Assembly (NCBI RefSeq): GCF_036227265.1
Contig: NZ_CP109446.1
Location: 3,977,001 to 4,041,000, forward strand
DNA length: 64,000 nt
Origin: Streptomyces sp. NBC_01476
GTDB lineage: Bacteria; Actinomycetota; Actinomycetes; Streptomycetales; Streptomycetaceae
Direction of reading: 5' to 3'
Made by a program: the position numbers and the translations under genes. Positions 51,965 through 61,719 of this stretch are shown here, piece by piece. The notes under the pieces were generated by a model, which was given only the letters and a program-made list of their open reading frames with translations, searched no databases and was not told where the DNA came from. Every line of letters starts with the position of its first letter. The first letter of the stretch is position 1.

Positions 51965-52658
51965 CGGCGTAGCAGCACAGCCCGATCAGGACGGCCGTCA
52001 GATGGCCGAGATCGGTGAACGTACCGTCGCGCAGCACCGGGTAGCCGAAGAAGCCCAGCACCCCGGCGAGATAGCCCCACCGCCACGGCCGGGGCACCCG
52101 GTAGGCCAGGACGCCGATCACACCGGCCAGCCCGTAGCTCACCCCTATGTCGACGGTGTGGGCGAGGGACCGCGGAAGCCGGTCGTCGCGGATGCCGAAG
52201 CGGACCGCACGCTGGCTGATCAGGGTGGCTCCGATGTGCGCCATGGCGACGACCAGCAGCCAGCGGGCGGTGCCGAGCCAGCGCTCCGCGGTGGCGTGCA
52301 CCAGCTCGAAGAGGACGGCGTAGCAGGCGAAACCGGAGGGGGTCTCGATCCACAGGGCGCTGGCCACCAGGACTCTGATCGGGTGATGCCGCAGCTCCAC
52401 CAGATTGGTGCTGACGCTGTGCAGGAGATAGGAGCGCAGGTGCGGCGGAAGTCCGGCGGCTATGCAGCAGGTGACCGCGAGGATCGCCAGCCATATGTGG
52501 GTGCCGGGCGTGGCGCGTATCCAGCCGGTGACCTGGCCCACCGCGAACCGCCGCGCGTCCCCTGCGGTGGGCCGGCGCCCTGGTGCGGCGGCCTGCGGGG
52601 ACGGGCGGCCCGGCGGCGGTGGGGAGGTCCGGTCGACCTCCGGCGACTTGGGGGCCAT
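51897..52658 (-). CDS. Rhomboid-like integral membrane protein
   Basis: The 253-residue protein has six or so hydrophobic segments. A GVSY sequence in TVDIGVSYGLAG and a His in DLGHLTAVLIG occupy the positions of the rhomboid catalytic Ser and His (GxSG ... H), though the fourth motif residue is Tyr in place of Gly. It may be an active or inactive rhomboid protease cleaving within the membrane. It starts at 52658 with a Pro-rich N-terminal tail. Confidence 0.7.
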   Translation of the reverse strand: MAPKSPEVDRTSPPPPGRPSPQAAAPGRRPTAGDARRFAVGQVTGWIRATPGTHIWLAILAVTCCIAAGLPPHLRSYLLHSVSTNLVELRHHPIRVLVASALWIETPSGFACYAVLFELVHATAERWLGTARWLLVVAMAHIGATLISQRAVRFGIRDDRLPRSLAHTVDIGVSYGLAGVIGVLAYRVPRPWRWGYLAGVLGFFGYPVLRDGTFTDLGHLTAVLIGLCCYAVTPPGRRAGAAPSRSRRPRWTR

Positions 52659-52774
52659 CGCCTCCCAGTGTCACGGACCGCCGGGGAGCCCGCCGGATGA
52701 GCGGGCTCCCCGGCGTACGGACCGGGGGGCGGGGCGGACCAGGGTGCGGGTCGGGGGTGCGGGCAGGGGCGCGG

Positions 52775-53578
52775 TTACTCGTCCCCGGCCAGCTTCAGCG
52801 TGCGCAGTTTCCTGCCGGCGAACCAGGTGGCGGCGACGGTGACGATCACCAGCAGCACCATCGAGGTGGTCAGGCCGACGTCGGAGCTGATCTGCCCGCC
52901 GTGACCCACCTTCTGGGCGACGGCGAGCGACCACTGCTGGACGCTCAGGGTGCGGGCGCCGGGCACGTAGTTGCCGATCACCGCCTCCCAGAGCAGCGCG
53001 TAGACCAGTCCCGCCACCACCGCGTGCCGGGTGATCACCCCGAGCATCAGGAAGATCGCGGCATAGGCGACGGACGCGACCGCCGCGGCGACCCCGAAGG
53101 CGACCGCGAGGTTCTGGCTGTTGCCGCCGAGGACGAAGCCGGCCAGCAGGGTGGGCACGGCGGAGAAGACGACGGTCACCCCGATGGCGACGATCAGCTT
53201 GGTGGCGATGATCGTGCTGCGCCTGACCGGCTTGGCCAGCAGATACACGATCGCGCCGTCGTCGATCTCCGGCCCGATCGCGCCGGTGCCGGCGATGACG
53301 CCGACCAGCGGCACCATCGTGCCCAGCGCGAAGCCCTGCATCACGTCGGCGGTCGTGCCGTCGTCCGCGCCGGCCAGGGCGCGGATGGCGGCGACGATCA
53401 CCAGCAGCAGCGCCGGCAGTGCGAAGAGCAGCAGGGCACGGCGGCGGCCCAGCAGGGCCCGGTAGGTCAGGCGGGCGACGGTCGGGTGGTAGAAGGCGGG
53501 TCCCGCGGACTTCACAAGCGGCGGGCGGGTGCCCAAAGGTGCCTGGACGGTCGGGGCGCCGGCGGTGTTGGCGGACAT
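52775..53578 (-). CDS. ABC-2 type exporter permease (system B)
   Basis: The 267-residue protein has six membrane helices (ALLLFALPALLLVIVAAIRAL, MVPLVGVIAGTGAIG, IIATKLIVAIGVTVVFSAVP, VASVAYAAIFLMLGVI and others) and the ABC-2 pattern EIDDGAIVYLLAKPVRRS. Its partner ATPase lies 13 bp upstream. The ATG at 53578 starts the protein. Substrate unknown; such two-gene exporters often handle drugs or lipids. Confidence 0.85.
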   Translation of the reverse strand: MSANTAGAPTVQAPLGTRPPLVKSAGPAFYHPTVARLTYRALLGRRRALLLFALPALLLVIVAAIRALAGADDGTTADVMQGFALGTMVPLVGVIAGTGAIGPEIDDGAIVYLLAKPVRRSTIIATKLIVAIGVTVVFSAVPTLLAGFVLGGNSQNLAVAFGVAAAVASVAYAAIFLMLGVITRHAVVAGLVYALLWEAVIGNYVPGARTLSVQQWSLAVAQKVGHGGQISSDVGLTTSMVLLVIVTVAATWFAGRKLRTLKLAGDE

Positions 53579-53591
53579 CTGTGTCGGCTCC

Positions 53592-54509
53592 TTATGCCGT
53601 GACCAGGTAAGAGAAGACGCTCTCCAGGGACTCGTCTGACGGCGAGACCGTGTAGAGCCGGATGCCGTGGTCACGGGCGATCCGGGGCAGGAACTCGGTG
53701 AAGCCGGCGAAGTCGACGGCCTGGACGCGCAGCGCCTTCTCCGCCCGGTCCACCTCGATGCCGGCCGTGGACATGTGCCCGATCAGGGCGGAGGCGAGCA
53801 GCCGGTCGTCGCTGGACCGTACGAGGTACCGGTGCGGACGGTCGGTCATCAGCCGGCGGATCTTGCGGAAGTCGCCGGACGCGGCGTGCCGGCCGGCCAC
53901 CACCACCTCGATGTGGTGGGCGAGCTGCTCGACCTCCTCCAGGATGTGCGAGGAGAACAGAACGGTCCGGCCGCTCGCGCCCATCTGCCGCAGCAGCTCC
54001 ATCAGCTGCAGCCGCTGCCGGGGGTCCATGCCGTTGAACGGCTCGTCGAGCAGCAGCACCGAGGGGTCGTGGACCAGCGCGGACGCCATCTTGGCGCGCT
54101 GCCGCATGCCCTTGCTGTACGTCTCGATCCGCCGGTGCTGGGCGTACTCCATCTCCACGGTGGCCAGCGCCCGCTGGGCGGCGGCGCCTGGGTCCTGCAG
54201 GCCGTGCAGCTCGGCGTTGGCGACGACGAACTCGTACGCGGTCAGGAAGTCGTACATCGACTCCCGTTCCGGCACGATGCCGATCTCGCGGTACGCCTGC
54301 TCGTTGCGCCAGACGGGGACGCCGTCCAGGGTGACCGCGCCGGTGGAGGGGGCGAGGAAGCCCGCCATCATGTTGATCAGGGTGGACTTGCCGGCGCCGT
54401 TCGGGCCCAGCAGGCCGGTCACGCCGGGACTGATCGTCATGGTGATGTCGTTGACCGCCACCACGTTGCCGAACCAGCGCGAGACCTTGTCGATGCCGAT
54501 CGTCGTCAC
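53592..54509 (-). CDS. ABC exporter ATP-binding protein (system B)
   Basis: The 305-residue ATPase has Walker A GPNGAGKST, signature YSKGMRQRAKMA, Walker B VLLLDEPFNGMD and the H-loop ILFSSHILEEVEQL-like block. The C-terminal ~75 residues form the usual accessory domain of ABC-2 ATPases. It overlaps the permease of system A by 4 bp, so all four genes probably share one transcript. Confidence 0.92.
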   Translation of the reverse strand: MTTIGIDKVSRWFGNVVAVNDITMTISPGVTGLLGPNGAGKSTLINMMAGFLAPSTGAVTLDGVPVWRNEQAYREIGIVPERESMYDFLTAYEFVVANAELHGLQDPGAAAQRALATVEMEYAQHRRIETYSKGMRQRAKMASALVHDPSVLLLDEPFNGMDPRQRLQLMELLRQMGASGRTVLFSSHILEEVEQLAHHIEVVVAGRHAASGDFRKIRRLMTDRPHRYLVRSSDDRLLASALIGHMSTAGIEVDRAEKALRVQAVDFAGFTEFLPRIARDHGIRLYTVSPSDESLESVFSYLVTA

Positions 54510-55450
54510 GACAGGCCCACCTTCCGGTAGCGGCGCATCAGCAGGCCGAAGGAGCCCGCCACGATGCCGGCGATGACCAGCAGATACACGATCCCGGCGA
54601 ACGCGTCCGGCGGTCCGGAGGCGTGCGGGAAGGCGGAGGTCGCGCCGAGGAACCAGCTGGAGAAGCCGTCGATCAGGGTGATCGGCGCGAAGAGGCCGAG
54701 CCAGCCGATCACGTCGTACTTCTCCTGGGTGTCGGCGACGCCCTGGACGGCGGAGACCGCGCCATAGGTGATGACGAAGACCGCGATGATCGCGGCGACA
54801 CCGAAGCCGCGGCGCGGGGTGATCGCGGCGATCACCAGGCCGATGCCGGCGAAGAGCACGGAGAGCAGCAGGACGGACAACAGACCCTTCGCAAACCCGG
54901 CGGTCTGGGTGCCGAAGCTCAGCTTCGCCAGCAGCGCGCCGACGTAAAGGATGACCAGGGGGAGTGCGGTCAGCAGGAAGAGCGCGGTGGAGAGCGCCGC
55001 GTACTTGGCGGCCACGTAGTCGACGCGCTCGATCGGCCGGGAGAAGTACAGCGGCGTGATCTTGAAGCGCAGGTCGCGGGAGGCGGACTGCGGGGCCTGG
55101 GAGGCGACGAAGAGCGTGATGACGGCCTGCAGCACGATCGCGTAGCGGGTGTAGTCGACCGGCAGCTTGTTCATGTCGGTGAAGACCACCACGGCCACCA
55201 TGATCAGCGCCGGCGCGCAGATCGCGCCGAGCAGCAGCATCGGCAGCACCTTGGACTTGGCGCTGCGGCCGAGGCCGTAGGCGCCGCGCAGGCTCTGCAC
55301 GTACAGCGAGCGGCGGGCGTAGCTGCGGCCGAGGCGCGGGCCGTCGTACTTGCGGTAGCCGATGTTGTGGATGACGTCGGCGGGGGTGGTGGTGCCGGCG
55401 GCACCGGGGACGGCGGGGGGTGGCGTGGTGGTCACGTCAGGCTGCGTCAC
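54506..55450 (-). CDS. ABC-2 type exporter permease (system A)
   Basis: The 314-residue protein starts at a GTG (AGGAAGGAG upstream) and has six membrane helices with an N-terminal soluble part carrying ADVIHNIGYRKYDGPRLGR, a signature of streptomycete ABC-2 permeases. It is overlapped by the system A ATPase gene at its 5' end (14 bp) and by the system B ATPase gene at its 3' end (4 bp). Confidence 0.88.
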   Translation of the reverse strand: MTQPDVTTTPPPAVPGAAGTTTPADVIHNIGYRKYDGPRLGRSYARRSLYVQSLRGAYGLGRSAKSKVLPMLLLGAICAPALIMVAVVVFTDMNKLPVDYTRYAIVLQAVITLFVASQAPQSASRDLRFKITPLYFSRPIERVDYVAAKYAALSTALFLLTALPLVILYVGALLAKLSFGTQTAGFAKGLLSVLLLSVLFAGIGLVIAAITPRRGFGVAAIIAVFVITYGAVSAVQGVADTQEKYDVIGWLGLFAPITLIDGFSSWFLGATSAFPHASGPPDAFAGIVYLLVIAGIVAGSFGLLMRRYRKVGLS

Positions 55451-56465
55451 GGTCTGCTCCTTCCTGGGTCGCGGTGGGGGTGGGGGGCGGGGCGTGCGGG
55501 TCGGTCGGGCGGTGCGGGTCGGTCGGGTCGGTCGGGGCGTACGGGCCATCGGGGTCGGGCGGCATGTGCGGGTCGTCGGTGAAGAGTTCGGCGATGCGGT
55601 GGCGGCGCTGCTCCATCCGCACCAGGCCGACGCCGAGCTGGGCGACCGCGTCCCGTACCAGGTCGTACGTCTCGTCGTCCGCGATGTCGACCAGCAGCAG
55701 GTGGCCGGCCCGCTGGGCGGTCAGGCCGCCGGCGGTCAGCAGCGCCAGCAGCTCCTGCTCCCGGTCGGTGACCTCGACCGCGAGGGAGGCGGTGGCCTGG
55801 GTGAAGTCGCTGGTGGTGGAGGCGCGCAGCAGCTTGCCGCCGTCGATGACGACGATCTGGTCACTGGTGCGTTCCAGCTCGCCGAGCAGGTGGGAGGTGA
55901 CCAGCACCGAGATGCCGAAGTCGCTGTGGACCCGCCGGATCAGGCCGAGCATCTCGTCGCGGCCGGCCGGGTCGAGGCCATTGGTGGGCTCGTCGAGCAG
56001 CACCAGCTTGGGGTCGTGGACCAGCGCCTGGGCGAGCTTGACACGCTGCTTCATGCCGGTGGAGTAGCCGCCCATCGGGCGGTAGCGCTCTTCGTAGAGG
56101 CCGACATGGCGCAGGGTGTCGGCGGTGCGTTCCCGGGCGGCGGTCGGGGGCAGCCCCGACATCCGGGCCATGTGCACGACGAACTCGGTGGCCGAGACGT
56201 CGGGCGGCAGGCAGTCGTGCTCGGGCATGTAGCCGACCAGGCCGCGGATCTCGGCGCCGGACGTCGCCACGTCGAGCCCCAGCACGGCCGCGCGACCCTC
56301 GGTCGCCGGGGACAGCCCCAGCAGGATCTTGATCAGGGTCGATTTGCCGGCCCCGTTGGCACCCACCAGGCCGGTGACGCCCGGGGTGATGTCGACGGTC
56401 AGCCGGTCGAGTGCGGTCACCCTTGGGTACCGCTTGCTCAGGCTCTCGGTAGCGATCACTGTCAC
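55437..56465 (-). CDS. ABC exporter ATP-binding protein (system A)
   Basis: The 342-residue ATPase has Walker A GANGAGKST, signature YSTGMKQRVKLA and Walker B LVLLDEPTNGLD. The C-terminus ends in an unusual Pro/Thr/Asp-rich tail (PTDPTDPHRPTDPHAPPPTPT) of about 40 residues. The GTG at 56465 is favoured: TACGGT lies 7 bp upstream without a ribosome site, suggesting a leaderless transcript; a GTG at 56459 is an alternative. Confidence 0.9.
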   Translation of the reverse strand: MTVIATESLSKRYPRVTALDRLTVDITPGVTGLVGANGAGKSTLIKILLGLSPATEGRAAVLGLDVATSGAEIRGLVGYMPEHDCLPPDVSATEFVVHMARMSGLPPTAARERTADTLRHVGLYEERYRPMGGYSTGMKQRVKLAQALVHDPKLVLLDEPTNGLDPAGRDEMLGLIRRVHSDFGISVLVTSHLLGELERTSDQIVVIDGGKLLRASTTSDFTQATASLAVEVTDREQELLALLTAGGLTAQRAGHLLLVDIADDETYDLVRDAVAQLGVGLVRMEQRRHRIAELFTDDPHMPPDPDGPYAPTDPTDPHRPTDPHAPPPTPTATQEGADRDAA

Positions 56466-56623
56466 GGGTCCGACCGTAGTGGTCTGCGCCACATGATCGC
56501 GTCCCCCGGGAGTCGCGGATCCGGCTCGTCCTCGCGGCGGACGGTCCCGTAGGGGGCCGGAGGTTTTCCACAGGGTGGGGGTGGGGGTCTTGAATCTCTC
56601 AGTCGCCGCTGTCACATTGGTTG

Positions 56624-58767
56624 ATGTCAGTGTTGGTGGGCGCGGGCGGTGTGCCGGTCGGGTGGGACACGGAACGGGGTGGCGGTGTGGACGGTGGCGG
56701 TGGCGCGGTTGGTGACGGCGGTGCGGTCGGTGGGTCCGGCACGGACGGCGGGGACTTCGGCGGGGGCGGCGACGCCCGGCCGGTGCGGGAGCGGTTCGTC
56801 ACGGGGGCGGACGGGGTGCGGCTGTGCGTGGCGGAGTACGGCGCCGGGGCCGCTGCGGACGGCCGGCCGACGGTGCTGCTCCTGCACGGTTACCCGGACA
56901 GCAAGGAAGTCTGGTCGCAGGTGGCCGGGCTGCTCGCCGACTGCTTCCACGTCGTGCTCTACGACGTACGCGGGCACGGCCGCTCCGGGGTGCCCGATCC
57001 GCTACGCGGTGGCTTCACCTTGGAGAAGCTGACCGAGGACTTCCTGGCGGTGGCCGAGGCGGTGAGCCCGGACCGGCCGGTGCATCTGGTGGGGCACGAC
57101 TGGGGTTCGGTGCAGGGCTGGGAGTTCGCCACCGTCCCCGCCAGCGAGGGCCGGCTCGCCTCCTTCACCTCGATCTCCGGCCCGTCCCTTGACCACTTGG
57201 GCCACTGGATCCGCCGCCGGGTCCGGCGCCCCACCCCCCGCCGGGCGGCGCAGGTGCTCGGGCAGGGCGCCAAGTCCTGGTACGTGTACGCGCTGCACAC
57301 CCCGGCCCTGCCCGAACTCGCCTGGCGCGGACCGCTCGGCAGGCGGTGGCCCACGATGCTGGCCCGTGCCGAGAGGGTCTCCTCCGCCGACGGCTATCCG
57401 ACGGCGTCGCTGCCCGAGGACGCGGCACACGGCGCCTGGCTCTACCGGGACAACGTCCGGCGGCGGATCGGCAGCCCGCGCCCGGACGCGTTCGCCCGGG
57501 TGCCGGTGCAGCTCATCACGCCGACCGGCGACGCCTTCCTCTCCGCGCGGCTCTACGACGACCTCGGCCGGTGGGTGCCGGACCTGATCCGCCGTACCCT
57601 CCCGGCCAAGCACTGGGTGCCGCGCTCCCGGCCCGCGCAACTGGCCCGCTGGGTGGCGGGCTTCGTGACGGCGGTGGAACACGGCGGGGACCCGGCGGCT
57701 CGGGGGGAGGGCGCGGCCGGGGAGCACGGCGTGGGTGGGGCGGCGGTTCATGGGGGCGGTCCGGCCGCAGGGCAGAGCGGGGACCGGGCGGTGGAGCACG
57801 GCGGTGACCCAGCGGTGGCGCACGGCAGGGGTGGGGCGCCGCTCCAAGGGGACGGTCCGGCCACGGGGCACGGCGGTGACCCGGCGGCGGACTCGAAGCA
57901 GGCGGCGGCGAAATCCGTACTGGGCAAGGGGCTGGCCGGCGCGCGTGAACGGTTCGCCGGGCAGCTCGTACTGGTCACCGGGGCAGCCAGCGGTATCGGC
58001 CGGGCCACCGCGCTGGCCTTCGCTGAGGCGGGCGCCCGGGTCGTGGCCGTGGACCGGGACGCGGCAGGCGCCGCGCGCACTGCGGAAGCAGCTCGGCTGG
58101 CCGGCTCCCCCGAGGCGTGGCCGGAGACCGTGGACGTCTCCGACGCCGAGGCGATGGAGAAGCTCGCCGGACGGACCGCCGCCGCGCACGGCGTGCCGGA
58201 CGTGGTGGTGAACAACGCGGGCATCGGCCTGGCCGGCCCCTTCCTGGACACCACCCCGGAGGACTGGAAGCAGGTCCTCGACGTCAATCTCTGGGGGGTG
58301 ATCCATGCTGCCGGCTCTTCGGCAGGCAGATGGTGGACCGGGGCCAGGGCGGACACATCGTCAACACCGCGTCCGCCGCCGCCTTCCAGCCGTCGCGCTC
58401 GCTGCCCGCGTACAGCACCTCCAAGGCGGCGGTGCTGATGCTCAGCGAATGCCTGCGTGCCGAACTCGCCCCGCACGGCATCGGGGTGAGCGCGATCTGC
58501 CCCGGCCTGGTCAACACCGCCATCACCGGCAGCGCCCGGCACGCCGGGGTCGACGAGGCCGAGCAGGAACGCCGCCGCGCCGCATCGGCCAGGATCTACC
58601 GGCTGCGCAACTACCCACCGGAGAAGGTCGCCCGGGCAGTGCTGCGAGCGGTGCAGCGGGACCTGGCGGTCGTCCCTGTCACCCCCGAGGCGCGGGGCGC
58701 ACGGCTGCTGTCCCGGCTGTCCCCCGGCGCGCTGAGGGTGCTCGCCCGTGTCGACCCGCCGCTGTGA
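56624..58767 (+). pseudogene. Alpha/beta hydrolase-SDR fusion, frameshifted near 58307
   Basis: The first part (to ~58310) encodes an alpha/beta hydrolase with HGYPDSKEVW and nucleophile motif GHDWGS, a Gly/His-rich linker with HGGDPA-type repeats, and an SDR start (VTGAASGIGRA, NNAG). After DVNLWGVIH the frame is lost. The rest of the SDR (FGRQMVDRGQGGHIVNTASAA, catalytic YSTSK) continues in another frame to 58767. One missing base near 58307 (CATGC where CATGGC is expected) restores a single protein. The N-terminal 50 residues are Gly-rich and the true start is uncertain. Sequencing error or real mutation cannot be told apart here. Confidence 0.75.
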
Positions 58768-58853
58768 ACGAACGATCTCCAGTGATCCTCGGCAATTCCC
58801 TTCCGATCGGCAATCCCCTTCCGACACGACCACCGGGCAAAGGAGGCCACCTC

Positions 58854-59750
58854 ATGAGCCACGCCATCAGACCGCGCCGGGTCACCTTCGACTGGAAGCG
58901 GACCCCGCTGCACTGGATTCCGGACGAGCCGACCGCGACGCACGTCATCAACGTGCTGCACCTGCTGCTGCCCGCGGGGGAGCGCTGGTTCGTCAAGGTC
59001 TTCAAGGAGGCGCTGCCGCTGGTCACCGACGAGCAGTTGCTCAAGGACGTCAGGGGGTTCATGGGCCAGGAGGCCACGCACAGCGTCCAGCACGCGTACG
59101 TGCTGGAGCATCTGGCCGAGCAGAATCTCGACACCACCGCGTACACGCGGCACGTGGAGTGGATGTTCGACGTGCTGCTCGGCGAGCGGCCACCGCGGGT
59201 CGTGCCGGTCCCGCGCCGCGAATGGCTGCGCTTCCGGCTGTCGCTGATCGCGGCGATCGAGCACTTCACCGCGGTGCTCGGCGACTGGATCCTGGACGCG
59301 GAGGCGCTGGACCGGGCCGGGAGCGACGAGGTGATGCTTGACCTGCTGCGCTGGCACGGCGCGGAAGAGGTCGAGCACCGGGCGGTCGCCTTCGACATGT
59401 ACCAGCACGTCGGCGGCAAGGGCGCGGTCCGCTACCTGCGCCGGGCCGAGGGCATGGTGATGGCCTGGCCGACGCTGGTCTACCTGTGGATCGTCGGGGC
59501 CCGCTTTCTGCTGCGGCACGACCCCCAACTGGCCGGGGGACGTTACCGCCTCCGCGACCACCGGGCCGCCGCCCGCCGCGGGCTGCTCCCGTCCTGGGCC
59601 TCGCTCAACGCGGCGATGCCGCGCTATCTGCGGCGGTCGTACCATCCGTCCCAGGAGGGTTCGCTGCGCAAGGCCGTGGACTACCTGGCGATATCCCCGG
59701 CGGCGCGGGCCGTCGCGGCGAAGACGACCGGTGATCTGGCCGCTTCCTGA
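58854..59750 (+). CDS. Putative metal-dependent hydrolase (PF10118 type)
   Basis: The 298-residue protein begins after a strong AAAGGAGG site. It has HWIPDEPTATHVINVLHLLLPAGERWFVK, EATHSVQHAYVLEHLAEQN, LIAAIEHFTAVLGDW and WHGAEEVEHRAVAFDMYQHV, the repeated E...H and E..H patterns of a ferritin-like di-metal protein annotated as predicted metal-dependent hydrolase. The reaction is unknown. It follows the fused hydrolase-SDR gene by 86 bp on the same strand, so they may be in one operon. Confidence 0.85.
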   Translation: MSHAIRPRRVTFDWKRTPLHWIPDEPTATHVINVLHLLLPAGERWFVKVFKEALPLVTDEQLLKDVRGFMGQEATHSVQHAYVLEHLAEQNLDTTAYTRHVEWMFDVLLGERPPRVVPVPRREWLRFRLSLIAAIEHFTAVLGDWILDAEALDRAGSDEVMLDLLRWHGAEEVEHRAVAFDMYQHVGGKGAVRYLRRAEGMVMAWPTLVYLWIVGARFLLRHDPQLAGGRYRLRDHRAAARRGLLPSWASLNAAMPRYLRRSYHPSQEGSLRKAVDYLAISPAARAVAAKTTGDLAAS

Positions 59751-59829
59751 GCGTTTTTCCCGCGGGACCGACGGGGTCGGGCCCGGCGGGTTCCGATGAG
59801 TTGGCGCAGGGCGACCGAGGAGAGAAGGC

Positions 59830-60999
59830 GTGAGCACCGCCGCCGAGCAGCGCGCGTACCGGATCGAGGACCTGTCCCGGCTGAGCGGGACCACGGTCCG
59901 CAACATCCGCGCGTACACCGACCGCGGCCTGCTCCCCAAGCCGGGGCGCAGCGGCCGGGCCAACGTGTACGACGACACGCACCTGGCCCGGCTGCGGCAG
60001 ATCACCGACCTGCTGGAACGCGGCTACACCCTGGCCAGCATCAAGGAGTTGCTGACCGCCTGGGACACCGGTGCGGGTCTGGGCGGCGTGCTGGGTCTGG
60101 TCGACGAGGTGGACCGGCCCTGGTCCGACGAGCAGCCGGCCCGGATCGGCCTGGCCGGGCTGGCGGAGGCGTTCGGCGGCGGCGCGGATCCGACCGCGGT
60201 GGAGGAGGCGTTGCGGCTCGGCGTGCTGGAGCGGGTGCCGGGCGGCGACGAGGAGTTCCTGGTACCGAGCCCCCGGGAGCTGGCGGTCGCCGTCGAACTG
60301 CACGCCGCGGGGGTGCCGCTGGCCGCGATCACCGGTCATCTCCGGGAGCTGCGGGTGCAGGTGGAGCACATCTCCGAGCGGTTCCTGGAGTTCACCACGG
60401 AGTACGTCTTCCAGCGGTTCCTCCAGCACCCGCCGACCGACGCCGAGGCCACCGAGGCAGCCGGCCTGATCCGCCGGCTCCGCCCCCTCGCCCAGCAGAC
60501 CGTCGACGCGGAACTCGCCCGGGCGATGCGGACGCGGGCGACCGAGCACATCCGCCGCGCCCTGGGGGACGCGGCGCCCCCACCGGTCGAGCCGGGACCG
60601 GTGCCGCCACCGCTCGGGCCGGACGAACCCCCACGTGCGGCGCCCCACGCCTCTACCGCAGACGGCGACCGGCAGGCACCGGCGTCAGGCGCCTCCGGCG
60701 AACCCGCACGTGGGACGACCCACGACCTCGCTGACGCCGACCTGCCCGTCCCTGTGCCACCGTTGCCGGCTGGAGCCGGCGAACCTCCGCGCGAGGCGGT
60801 CCACGCCCCCGCCGCGGGTGACGTGTCTGCCCCGGGCCCCGGCGAGCTGCCCGTCCCGGTGCCGGTGCCACTGCCGGCGGCCACGGTCGCCGCCGTCCGC
60901 GCGCTGGTCGGGCCCGAGCGGGTCCCGGAGTTCGTGGCGGCGGCCGCCGATCGTGAGGTGGCCGCGCGGCGGATGGACGCTCTCGCCGAGGGCGACTGA
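59830..60999 (+). CDS. MerR-family regulator with long low-complexity C-terminus
   Basis: The 389-residue protein has a MerR winged HTH at residues 8-78 (YRIEDLSRLSGTTVRNIRAYTDRGLLP, VYDDTHLARLRQITDLLERGYTLASIKELL). A helical region follows to about 245. Then comes a Pro/Ala-rich tail of some 90 residues with three degenerate repeats ending in -HA/-HD/-HAP, and a helical C-terminal end (AALVGPERVPEFVAAAADREVAARRMD). The GTG at 59830 has a GGAGAGAAGG site. Ligand unknown; it may act on the preceding genes. Confidence 0.85.
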   Translation: MSTAAEQRAYRIEDLSRLSGTTVRNIRAYTDRGLLPKPGRSGRANVYDDTHLARLRQITDLLERGYTLASIKELLTAWDTGAGLGGVLGLVDEVDRPWSDEQPARIGLAGLAEAFGGGADPTAVEEALRLGVLERVPGGDEEFLVPSPRELAVAVELHAAGVPLAAITGHLRELRVQVEHISERFLEFTTEYVFQRFLQHPPTDAEATEAAGLIRRLRPLAQQTVDAELARAMRTRATEHIRRALGDAAPPPVEPGPVPPPLGPDEPPRAAPHASTADGDRQAPASGASGEPARGTTHDLADADLPVPVPPLPAGAGEPPREAVHAPAAGDVSAPGPGELPVPVPVPLPAATVAAVRALVGPERVPEFVAAAADREVAARRMDALAEGD

Positions 61000-61007
61000 G
61001 GCCGGGC

Positions 61008-61690
61008 TCAGCCGCCCAGCCGCGCCGGCGCCTCCGTGGCGATCCGCTCGAAGACCGCCTGGTCGTAACCGAAGTCGGAATCCGGGATCGGCCAGTGCAC
61101 GACGATCTCGTCGATCCCGGCCTCGGCGTGGCGCCCCGCGAAGTCGACGAAGGCCTCCACCGAACCGAAGGGCTCCTTGCGTTCCGGTGTGAAGCCGGTC
61201 AGCAGGATCTTCGACACCGCGCCTGGCTCACGCCCCTCCGCCTCCAGCGCCGCCGACACCCGCTCCACCTGCCCGCGGATCGCCGCCACCGACTCCTGCG
61301 GGGTCCCGTCCTCGTACAACGCCGGGTCCCCCGTGGTCACCCACGCCTGCCCGTAGCGAGCCGCCAGCCGCATCCCCCGCGGCCCGGTCCCCGCCACCGC
61401 GAACGGCACGCGGGGCGTCTGGACGCACCCGGGGATGTTCCGCGCCTCGAACGCCGAGTAGTGCTCGCCCTTCGCGGTCACATCCGGCTCCCGCAGCAGC
61501 CGGTCAAGCAACCCCACGAACTCCGCGAACCGGTCCGCCCGTTCCCGCGGCGACCACTCCTCACCTCCGAGCACCACCGCGTCGAACCCGGTCCCGCCGG
61601 ACCCGATCCCCAGCGTGATCCGCCCGCCGCTGACATCGTCGAGCGTCATCAGCTCCTTGGCGAGCACCACCGGGTGCCGGAAGTTCGGCG
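61008..61690 (-). pseudogene. LLM-class flavin-dependent oxidoreductase, 5' end cut by the serine-integrase element
   Basis: The frame is a clear F420/FMN-dependent luciferase-like monooxygenase from SPNFRHPVVLAKELMTLDDVSGGR to a natural C-terminus (FGYDQAVFERIATEAPARLGG), with VAGTGPRGMRLAARYGQAW and IDEIVVHWP. The family normally has ~80 further N-terminal residues starting with the first barrel strand. Here the frame upstream of SPNF has no similarity and the opposing strand begins the integrase at 61720. The element has therefore separated the 5' part from the rest; the remaining part may be at the other end of the element. Confidence 0.8.
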
Positions 61691-61719
61691 AGCCCAATCC
61701 ATGTTCATACAATCTGTCC
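61675..61719. promoter_or_regulatory. Probable attachment junction and integrase promoter
   Basis: Similarity of the minus-strand frame to LLM oxidoreductases stops around 61690, so the crossover site lies about here. On the plus strand TACAAT (61708-61713) is a perfect -10 hexamer 6 bp before the integrase ATG at 61720, with no ribosome site, suggesting a leaderless transcript starting at the ATG. The exact core cannot be fixed without the other end. Confidence 0.5.
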
